DNA of 64,000 bases, taken from the NCBI GenBank assembly GCA_916700875.1, contig CAKAKS010000032.1:4175001-4239000 (forward strand), written 5' to 3'. The notes beneath the pieces were generated by a model. It searched no databases. It was not told where the DNA came from and saw only the letters and a list, made by a program, of their open reading frames with translations. Origin of the DNA: Sebastes aleutianus (taxonomy: Eukaryota > Chordata > Actinopteri > Perciformes > Sebastidae). The translations under genes and the position numbers were made by a program. Positions 58,301 to 64,000 of the stretch are shown here, piece after piece (position 1 is the stretch's first letter; every line of letters begins with the position of its first letter).

Positions 58301-61300
58301 GACAGTCTGCTGTGATTCTAGCTGGTGCATGTGTGTGTCATTGTGGGTACATTACTGTCATAGATGATGTCACTGATGATGTCACTGATGGGCTTACCTG
58401 AGCAGGTGAGATCCAGGATGGAGGAAAAGTGATCTGGTGTTGCACACTCCCTCAGAGCAGATCCAGACTTAACACAGTCAGAGCTGATCCTCCACACAGA
58501 TCTGTCTGAGGACTCCCATCTCTGTTCTACAGAAACAGCAGAGCCACAGTCCAACTGTCTGCAGGCAGCAGATGCTTCCCTCAGGGTCCAGCGGGCGTAT
58601 TTAACTTGTCTCCAGTCTCCATGATTCACCTCCAGTGTTCCTGCACAGCGACTTTCTCCTCCCACCAACCTGACAGGCTCTGAACAGAAACAAGAGAGTC
58701 ATCAGTAAAAGAATAAAGTGTGTTTCATTAGAACAGAAATGAACCAGATCAGAGCTGCAGCTCCTCTTCTACCTGAGCAGATGAGTCCAACAGCTTTGCC
58801 AGGTGAACAGGTGTTTCTATCTGAGACTGAGCTTCTACAGTCCAGGAGAGCAGACTCAGTTCCTCCACACTGGAACTCTTTGGTCCACATTTGATCCTCC
58901 ACTTCTCCATAAAGCGCCCCCTGGAGGACTGAAGGAGCCCCACAGCCAAGCTCCCTACAGACCACCTCTGCATCCTGTTGGTCAAAGTCAGCTTCACACA
59001 CTGAGGACCACCACTGGTTAGAGTGGTTGGACTTCACCTCCAGTCTGCCTGAGCACAGACTAGTCCCATTCACCAGCCTGACAGAGTCTGGAGAGATGAT
59101 AGAAGATAAAATAGAGAGAGATAAAAGACACCAGACAAAAAATAAAAAGATGTCATGAAACAGCAATTCCAACATGAGTTCATCATCAGGACACATCTTT
59201 TCACTGCTCATTGACAGTGACTAGAAGACGGTCAATAGGAGAGGCAGAGGGATGGATGGGAAACCAGGAAGAGAATACAAATCTTGATGCATTCAGCAGC
59301 TGATTTACCGAGGCAACAACTCATCAGACTCCATCATGGCTGTCGGAGACAGTCTGCTGCCATTCTAACTGGTGCATGTGTGTTTCAATCTGGGTACATT
59401 ATTGTCATAGATGATGTCACTGATGGGCTTACCTGAGCAGTTGAGATCCAGGATGTAGTAAGAGGATTCTGATATTGCACACCCCCTCAGAGCAGATCCA
59501 GACTGAACACAGTCAGAGCTGATCCACCACACAGATCTGTATGAGGAGTCCTTTCTCGATCCTACAGAAACAGCAGAGCCACAGTCCAACTCTCTGCAGG
59601 CAACAGCTGCTCTCTTCAGGTTCCATTCAGAGTCAGAGTCAGAGTCACCCACTGGTCTCCAGTCTCCCTGATGATTCAGCTCCAGTGTTCCTGCACAGCG
59701 ACTGTCTCCTCCCACCAACCTGACAGGCTCTGAACAGAAACAAGAGAGTCATCAGTAAAAGAATAAAGTGAGTTTCATTAGAACAGAAATGAACCAGATC
59801 AGAGCTGCAGCTCCTCTTCTACCTGAGCAGGTGAGTCCAACAGCTTTGCCAGGTGAGCAAGTATTTCTATCTGAGCCTGAGCTTCTACAGTCCAGGAGAG
59901 CAGACTCAGTTCCTCCACATTGGAACTCTTTGGTCCACATTGGATCCTCCACTTCTCCATAGAGCGCCCCCTGGAGGACTGAAGGAGCCCCACAGCCGAG
60001 CTCCCTACAGACCACCTCTGCATCTTGCTGGTCAAAGTCAGCTTCACACACTGAGGACCACCACTGGTTAGAGTGGTTAGACTTCACCTCCAGTCTGCCT
60101 GAGCACAGATTAGTCCCATTCACCAGCCTGACAGAGTCTGGAGAGATGATAGAAGATAAAATAGAGAGAGATAAAAGACACCAGACACTAAATAAAAAGA
60201 TGTCATGAAACAACAATTCAGTGATTCAAACTGGACTCAGAACAGTTCCAACATCAGTTCATCATCAGGACACATCTTTTCACTGCTCATTGACAGTGAC
60301 TAACTGGAGAAGTTTAGAGCGGTTCATGCCATCGATTAGCTAAGTTAGCTCAAAACACAAATATCAAAAGCCAGAAGATCAAAAACATATAATTTTTATT
60401 CAAACTGGGAGAAGGATTATTTTATTGTTTCCTCATATTCTAACTCGGTCTGTCTTATCTGCAATGTGAGCATGGCTTTACGAAAGAAGGTCAATTTGGA
60501 GCGCCATTTCAAAACGCTGCACTAATAGTTTGACGCCGAATAAAGAGGCGTCAGGTGACGGCTCAAGAGGGATAGAGCCACCTGAAAGAGTGTATTATAT
60601 ACACATTCCCAATATGTAGTTAGGGAGGGACAGGACCAAAACACATGAATTAGATTTGCAGGGTCTCTGTGGCAGCGGATACATGTTGGATCAATAGTTG
60701 GGTTGACTCTGGGCAATCACCTGTTCCAGTGCGCTCTGTGGATCATTTTGTACTGAATCAGCCCGTGTCTGGCACAAATAGAAGAGTGGTGGACCTTACC
60801 TGGATAGCCTCCCAGGTTAAATCATCTTTGCCCTCACCTATTTCCTGAGACCAGGCTGTTCTTAACTTATCAGTTATAGCCTTTAAGGGTCAGACTCTAG
60901 AAGAGGGTCAATAGGAGAGGCAGGGGGATGGATGGGAAATCAGGGAGAGAATAAAAATCTTGGTGCATTCAGCAGCTGATTTACCGAGGCAACAACTCAT
61001 CAGACTCCATCATGGCTATTGAGACAGTCTGCTGCCATTCTAAATGGTGCACGTGTGTTTCAACCTGGGTACATTATTGTCATAGATGATGTCACAGATG
61101 ATGTCACTGATAGGCTTACCTGAGCAGGTGAGGTCCAGGATGGAGGACCAGGTATCTGATATTGCACACTCCCTCAGAGCAGATCCAGACTGAACACAGT
61201 CAGAGCTGATCCTCCACACAGATCTGCGTGAGGACTCCTCTCTCATTTCTACAGAAACAGCAGAGCCACAGTCCAACTGTCTGCAGGCAGCAGCTGCGTC

Positions 61301-63089
61301 CCTCAGGGTCCAGTAAGAGTATTTAACTGGTCTCCAGTCTCCATGATTCACTTCCAGTTTTCCTGCACAGCGACTGTCTCTTCCCACCATCCTGACAGGC
61401 TCTGAACAGAAACAAGAGAGTCATCAGTAAAAGAATAAAGTGAGTTTCATTAGAACAGAAATGAACCAGATCAGAGCTGCAGCTCCTCTTCTACCTGAGC
61501 AGGTGAGTCCAACAGCTTTGCCAGGTGAGCAAGTATTTCTATCTGAGCCTGAGCTTCTACAGTCCAGGAGAGCAGACTCAGTTCCTCCACATTGGAACTC
61601 TTTGGTCCACATTGGATCCTCCACTTCTCCATAGAGCGCCCCCTGGAGGACTGAAGGAGCCCCACAGCCAAGCTCCCTACAGACCACCTTTGCATCCTGC
61701 TGGTCAAAATCAGCTTCACACACTGAGGACCACCAGTGGTTAGACTTCACCTCCAGTCTGCCTGAGCACAGACTAGTCCCATTCACCAGCCTGACAGAGT
61801 CTGGAGAGATGATAGAAGATAAAATAGAGAGAGATAAAAGACACCAGACACAAAATAAAAAGATGTCATGAAACAACAATTCAGTGATTCAAACTGGACT
61901 CAGAACATTTCCAACATGAGTTCATCATTAGAAAGCTGTCAAGCTGAAGAAGGAGTCCTCTCAGGCTGGGTGCTGGTTGGCCGAGGGGACTCCTGAAGCA
62001 GCAGACATGTATGTTTCATACTAGTGATGTGACGGTGAGGAAATTTTCCCACTGGTTGATAAACTTATGACAACACTGGTGTTACCGATTACACTGGAAA
62101 TTTTAAAAGAAAACATGATGGGCAATATGTGTAGCGCGCTGACTCTGATCTTTACCGTCGGATGGTGGTGTGTCTTGCCTCTCCAGTCGAGCTTTTGCTG
62201 AGGGTCTGTAGGGGTCTACCTTGTGACATCAGCTGTGACCGCTCTGTCCTGCTCACAGCGATTACCTCATTAACGTTGTGGTTCCCTCATAGCATTTGGG
62301 TTTAAATCTAAAATATTGCCAAATAGGTGCGTTTGCTTTTCGCTTCGACACCAAATCTTCCGCCATTGTCTTGTCTGTCAACTCTCTCTCGTCCCGTGTG
62401 TGTGAAATATGACTCCTGCTACTCTGAGCTGACTCCTTACGGAGCAGATGCATTCGTAATGCAATCGGTGTGTGCCCGAGCACCGTGTAACACCGATTAC
62501 CTTGACAAGCCTATTTCATATCTACAGATATACAGTATATCTCGGTTTATTCAGCACCCGCTTTACAGAGGCAGCAGATCAACAGACTCCATCATGGCTG
62601 CTGGAGACAGTCTGCTGTGATTCTAGCAGGTGTATGTGTGTCATAGATGATATCACTGATGGGCTTACCTGAGCAGGTGAGATTCAGGATGGAGGCAGAG
62701 GAATCTGATATTGCACACTCCCTCAGAGTAGATCCAGACCGAACACAGTCAGAGCTCATCCTCCACACAGATCTGTATGAGGACTCCTGTCTCCATCCTA
62801 CAGAAACAGCAGAGCCACAGTCCAACTGTCTGCAGGCAACATCTGCTTCCTTCAAGGTCCACTCAGTGTATTCCACTGGTCTCCAGTCTCCCTGAATTTT
62901 CAGCTCCATTGCTCCTGCACAGCGACTGTCTCCTCCCACCAACTTGACGGACTCTGAACAGAAACGAGAGTCGTCAGTAAAGAAGATTTGAGTGAATTTA
63001 GGAAAAAATTAAAATGAGATTTGACTTTATTTCTTTATTTGTCTTTTTTTATTTACCTGTTGACTTGTGATTTTCTTCAGCCTGGAGTC
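46205..63089 (-). CDS. SRCR-Ig membrane receptor gene (>=11 SRCR domains), 5' end outside window
   Basis: Transcript order on the - strand: short linker exon, B6, A5, B5, A4, B4, A3, B3, A2, B2, A1, B1 (all SRCR), Ig exon, [broken Ig copy], transmembrane exon, tail exon. SRCR and Ig exons start and end in phase 1, so any one can be gained or lost without a frame change. The ectodomain resembles the CD163/WC1/DMBT1-like receptors of fish, which bind microbial or host ligands; the C-terminal Ig plus TM layout suits a type I surface receptor. No signal peptide is in the window. BEL/Pao, L1, hAT and MITE insertions lie only in introns, except for the broken Ig copy. The gene symbol cannot be set. 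Confidence 0.82.
46570..46652 (-). CDS. SRCR receptor transmembrane exon
   Basis: Encodes (D)[27 protein letters not shown], a single hydrophobic helix of about 21 residues ending in a Cys and Lys stop-transfer. Acceptor GATCAG, donor GTACTG. Enters in phase 1, matching the Ig exon end, and exits in phase 0. Confidence 0.85.
47555..49103 (-). pseudogene. Broken Ig exon copy, split by a MITE and carrying a stop
   Basis: Same splice sites as the intact Ig exon (acceptor at 49104-49105, donor at 47553-47554). [21 protein letters not shown] and [12 protein letters not shown] are preserved, then CST is followed by TAG (about 48988) where the intact copy has CAG. The 3' part is separated by 1.2 kb of MITE. 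Confidence 0.85.
47612..48829. mobile_element. MITE with TGGCTGTATTCGAAACCGCA ends
   Basis: Inverted termini TGGCTGTATTCGAAACCGCATACT match over 24 bp, followed by many ATACTGCATACTACT-type repeats at both sides. The interior 1.2 kb has no transposase. It lies inside the duplicated Ig exon. The exact target duplication is unclear. Confidence 0.85.
49485..51000. mobile_element. 1.5-kb TTAA-flanked non-autonomous element (AGGTCTCATATTATGC ends)
   Basis: Ends AGGTCTCATATTATGC and (reverse complement of right) AGGTCACCTATTATGC. TTAA is at 49481-49484 and 51001-51004. No transposase. It contains a 42-bp perfect palindrome. Its right TTAA is shared with the adjoining AGGGAC-family MITE. Confidence 0.8.
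50137..50178. repeat. Perfect 42-bp palindrome
   Basis: AGCTAACCCGTTAGCATGTA followed by its exact inverse complement with no loop (centre at 50157/50158). Confidence 0.95.
51005..51373. mobile_element. AGGGAC-family MITE, left part
   Basis: Begins AGGGACTGTTTGTAACTTTC directly after TTAA 51001-51004 and shares GCGCTCGC and GCTCCGCAGCGAG segments with other copies. It ends without a right terminus where the satellite resumes. Confidence 0.7.
51374..51865 (-). repeat. 45-bp satellite, block 3 (~11 copies)
   Basis: AAATTAAGTAAAATTCTTAT plus GAAATAAGAAAATTCCTTAAG units. The 45-bp period equals 15 codons and the - strand reads largely open, with repeated RILLNFV, KEF and YFI. Confidence 0.85.
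51989..52318 (-). CDS. SRCR receptor Ig-domain exon (intact)
   Basis: 110 codons, phase 1-1. Acceptor TTTACAG, donor [26 protein letters not shown], then the V/C2-like Ig core: FTISCSTQ (first Cys), FQLTFTSS, and [10 protein letters not shown] (second Cys in the YxC motif), ending [10 protein letters not shown]. Membrane-proximal by position. N-glycosylation motifs NIS and NHS are present. Confidence 0.88.
52441..53410. other. Intron region with retroposed sequence
   Basis: Contains an antisense poly(A)-type tail (T-run at about 52786-52799 followed by TTTATTGAGGCAG, i.e. CTCAATAAA on the - strand), consistent with an L1-type or retroposed 3' end running to about 53130. No SRCR exon is seen here. 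Confidence 0.5.
53417..54258. mobile_element. MITE with TATGGCAAGC ends and 6-bp TSD
   Basis: Inverted ends TATGGCAAGC[T/C]GTTTTAACA, and beyond (ATTTAATAGCT), match over about 30 bp. CACTTC flanks both sides exactly (53411-53416, 54259-54264). The interior repeats TAGATATCT and GACTAGTCA-type motifs. I cannot name the superfamily. Confidence 0.8.
54398..54679 (-). CDS. SRCR exon B1 (6-Cys type)
   Basis: 94 codons, phase 1-1. (E)[20 protein letters not shown] ... [14 protein letters not shown] ... [20 protein letters not shown] ... ILNLTCS. Six cysteines; the C2 and C7 positions are non-Cys. Last SRCR before the Ig exon. Confidence 0.88.
54773..55087 (-). CDS. SRCR exon A1 (8-Cys type)
   Basis: 105 codons, phase 1-1. 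(D)[20 protein letters not shown] ... [25 protein letters not shown] ... [13 protein letters not shown] ... [14 protein letters not shown]. Eight cysteines, group B pattern. N-glycosylation motif NGT. The pyrimidine-rich acceptor region also reads as a hydrophobic peptide, an artefact of splice-site composition. Confidence 0.9.
55165..56637 (+). pseudogene. BEL/Pao retrotransposon fragment (RNase H end and integrase)
   Basis: Reads [20 protein letters not shown] (RNase H-proximal), then an ORF (55398-56330) with the integrase zinc-binding [11 protein letters not shown]...CSCC and catalytic core ([17 protein letters not shown]). A TGA follows SDN at 56328-56330. The frame then continues [17 protein letters not shown] and [11 protein letters not shown] before further stops. 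Also stops upstream (for example after SSPSQ). It is antisense to the SRCR gene, in the intron between A1 and B2, with no LTRs. Confidence 0.82.
56685..56966 (-). CDS. SRCR exon B2 (6-Cys type)
   Basis: 94 codons, phase 1-1. (E)[20 protein letters not shown] ... [14 protein letters not shown] ... [18 protein letters not shown] ... ILDLTCS. Lacks C2 and C7. Confidence 0.9.
57060..57374 (-). CDS. SRCR exon A2 (8-Cys type)
   Basis: 105 codons, phase 1-1. Nearly identical to A1, with [11 protein letters not shown] in the variable loop. Eight cysteines. Confidence 0.9.
57375..58397. other. SRCR intron with TE copy 1
   Basis: 57595-58260 contains an interspersed element (GTGACGGTGAGGACATTTTT ... 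inverted GTGTTACCGATTAC ends), also present at 62031-62590 in the corresponding intron of another unit. It was therefore probably copied together with the exon pair. Confidence 0.6.
58398..58679 (-). CDS. SRCR exon B3 (6-Cys type)
   Basis: 94 codons, phase 1-1. (E)[20 protein letters not shown] ... [20 protein letters not shown] ... [19 protein letters not shown] ... LDLTCS. Lacks C2 and C7. Confidence 0.9.
58773..59087 (-). CDS. SRCR exon A3 (8-Cys type)
   Basis: 105 codons, phase 1-1. Variable loop [11 protein letters not shown]; otherwise as A1. Eight cysteines. Confidence 0.9.
59088..59432. other. SRCR intron, no inserted element recognised
   Basis: Short spacer sharing CAACTCATCAGACTCCATCA and related sequence with the other unit spacers. 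Confidence 0.6.
59433..59729 (-). CDS. SRCR exon B4 (6-Cys type) with coding microsatellite
   Basis: 99 codons, phase 1-1. As other B exons, but with an extra five residues in the loop before the helix: [20 protein letters not shown]. This comes from a repeated GAGTCA hexamer (59626-59646) that stays in frame. Lacks C2 and C7. Confidence 0.9.
59823..60137 (-). CDS. SRCR exon A4 (8-Cys type)
   Basis: 105 codons, phase 1-1. [20 protein letters not shown] ... [20 protein letters not shown] ... [16 protein letters not shown]. Eight cysteines. Confidence 0.9.
60362..60525 (+). pseudogene. hAT transposase N-terminal zinc-finger fragment
   Basis: Frame reading ...[20 protein letters not shown] then [20 protein letters not shown] and FKTLH, stop. 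The CxxC...RHxxxxH pattern is the N-terminal finger of SPIN/Charlie-like hAT transposases and their domesticated relatives. The rest of the protein is absent. Confidence 0.65.
60526..60890 (-). pseudogene. L1-type LINE ORF2 C-terminal fragment
   Basis: [20 protein letters not shown] followed by [20 protein letters not shown] is the Cys-rich C-terminal end of L1-type ORF2 (CxxC...H...C). Upstream, in related frames, [12 protein letters not shown] and WEAIQ can be read. Frame breaks are present. Lies in the SRCR intron between A4 and B5. Confidence 0.7.
61120..61401 (-). CDS. SRCR exon B5 (6-Cys type)
   Basis: 94 codons, phase 1-1. (E)[20 protein letters not shown] ... [20 protein letters not shown] ... 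[19 protein letters not shown] ... LDLTCS. Lacks C2 and C7. Confidence 0.9.
61495..61800 (-). CDS. SRCR exon A5 (8-Cys type), 9-bp shorter
   Basis: 102 codons, phase 1-1. The variable loop is reduced to SNHWWSSVC, an in-frame loss of 9 bp relative to A3 and A4. Eight cysteines retained. Confidence 0.9.
62031..62600. mobile_element. Interspersed element in SRCR intron, copy 2
   Basis: GTGACGGTGAGGAAATTTTC at the left and inverted GTGTTACCGATTAC-type ends. Closely related to 57595-58260. Superfamily not determined. Confidence 0.55.
62669..62953 (-). CDS. SRCR exon B6 (6-Cys type)
   Basis: 95 codons, phase 1-1. (E)[20 protein letters not shown] ... [20 protein letters not shown] ... [20 protein letters not shown] ... 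LNLTCS. Lacks C2 and C7. Most upstream SRCR in the window; its A partner is not adjacent. Confidence 0.9.
63057..63089 (-). CDS. Short 33-bp linker exon upstream of SRCR B6
   Basis: Acceptor TTTCTACAG, donor GTAAAT. Phase 1-1 reading gives [10 protein letters not shown] before the Glu shared with B6. The length is a multiple of three. Resembles the short interdomain linkers of SRCR receptors. Support is only from splice sites and phase. Confidence 0.45.
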
Positions 63090-63254
63090 CTGTAGAAATA
63101 CACAAATATTTATTGTTTTAAGTACATTTTTGGAGATTTGACTGAGCCGCTGGCGGGGTGCCTTGAAACCGGCCTGGCCGTCAGTCATGTGAGATAAAAG
63201 CTGTTAATATGTCACTTCATCTGCCATGGTTACATATTTTTTTTTTTCAACGGC

Positions 63255-63312
<58 letters not shown>
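63255..63312. repeat. (TCTG)n microsatellite
   Basis: About fourteen uninterrupted tetranucleotides. Confidence 0.97.
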
Positions 63313-64000
63313 TAGCAGTATTACTCCAAAAGTTCGCGATGGATTTGAATGAAATGTTTTGGAGGGGTGGAGTTTGGCACAATGAACAATCCATTAGATT
63401 TTGGTGGCAATCCGTATCATGATCATGGTAGTAGATGACGGGAAGAGAGACAACGCAGTGTAACGTTATACAGACATAATAGTGAGCTGTGATCTGTTTT
63501 TAAAGTCACGCACCTTGGCGGAGGTCTGCGCTCTCCGTGTGCCATTCTAGTTGTGGTTGTTTTCAGTTTCTTGGTAGTGGCTTTACAACTTGTGTACATT
63601 TTACATCTCTTTGTGGTTGTTTTGAGTCTCTTTGTGGTTGTTTTATAACTTTTTGTGGGTGTTTCTTTGTCGCAGCCTTTGCGTTTGTTAAATTCTGTCC
63701 ATTAAAGATGATATTTACACTCTGTGAATTGTAGTAGCAGTTGTTAACTTCTCTGAATTACATGTGTCATTTCCAGGTAAATGTGTTAACCTCAGCGGAG
63801 AGTTAATAGTTGATGAATCTGTTGATTCTGTTTAATATGACATCTTCAAATGTCTTTTTTGTCCGACCAACAGTCCAGTAGTTTCTTCAGAGCTGTCGAT
63901 TCCTGTCAGATCTTCCCTAAAACTTTTAGCTGGAAAACGATGGTAAGAAGATAAGACATGGTGCAGGATGATATTTTAGTGTTTCGGTGCGTCTGAAGCT
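63313..64000. other. Intron or 5' region of SRCR gene with repeats, no exon recognised
   Basis: Holds a dispersed fish repeat (TTTTGGAGGGGTGGAGTTTG...) and a roughly 21-bp minisatellite of CTTTGTGGTTGTTTTGAGTC (about 63550-63665). TTCCAGGTAAATGTGTTAAC at about 63771 recurs inverted at about 41350-41376. Confidence 0.5.

Noticed and set aside
1..64000. CRISPR arrays, tRNA or rRNA genes, prokaryotic operons
   Set aside because: None seen; the periodic arrays have no unique equal-length spacers, and the gene structure is eukaryotic.

Overview
This window is teleost fish nuclear DNA, probably from a percomorph-type genome. The evidence is vertebrate genes split by GT-AG introns, a multi-exon SRCR/Ig immune-type receptor, a fragment of the DAPP1 adaptor gene, and many transposon families typical of ray-finned fish: piggyBac, hAT, Kolobok-like, EnSpm/CACTA, BEL/Pao, L1, CR1/L2/Rex-like LINEs, and TTAA-flanked MITEs. 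I see no prokaryotic features and no CRISPR array. Species and chromosome cannot be read from the sequence.

Layout. (1) 1-2140: 3' part of a piggyBac element, with a two-exon transposase that runs off the left edge. (2) 2.1-11.1 kb: repeat-rich DNA. It holds a tandem segmental duplication (2468-4483 and 5093-6849) carrying a long hairpin and a minisatellite, and a 1,070-bp hAT element with perfect 8-bp target duplications. (3) 11.1-15.6 kb, + strand: four exons of dapp1 (SH2 domain, linker and the end of the PH domain). The exons for most of the PH domain are missing between the third and fourth. (4) 16.6-36.1 kb, - strand: a SWIM / YqaJ-exonuclease / PHD gene. A Kolobok-like transposon (17678-24474) sits in its last intron, and a complete 9.9-kb EnSpm/CACTA transposon (25396-35297) is inserted inside its second exon. 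(5) 36.2-45.0 kb: a LINE endonuclease fragment, an LTR retroelement, a dense ACTAGT array and a long solo LTR. (6) 46.2-63.1 kb, - strand: a membrane receptor gene with at least eleven SRCR exons, one intact Ig exon, one wrecked Ig exon, a transmembrane exon and a tail exon. A 45-bp satellite, MITEs and BEL/Pao, L1 and hAT fragments lie between the exons.

How the parts relate. The EnSpm element carries a C2H2 zinc-finger/TNP2-like transposase (one 1-nt frameshift) and an apparently intact 516-aa SAMD3-like protein. Removing the element at its TA duplication restores an uninterrupted 615-codon host frame, so the insertion looks young. The Kolobok-like element is older: its transposase has frameshifts and a stop, and its antisense P2X7-like gene has an internal deletion and a frame break.

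The receptor is built from symmetric phase 1-1 exons in alternating pairs. A-type SRCR exons have 8 cysteines. B-type SRCR exons have 6, and in all six B exons the two missing cysteines are the partners of one canonical disulfide (C2-C7). The near-identity of the A exons and of the A-B introns points to recent tandem amplification or gene conversion. All exon models were read by eye from splice sites and protein patterns; no search was run.
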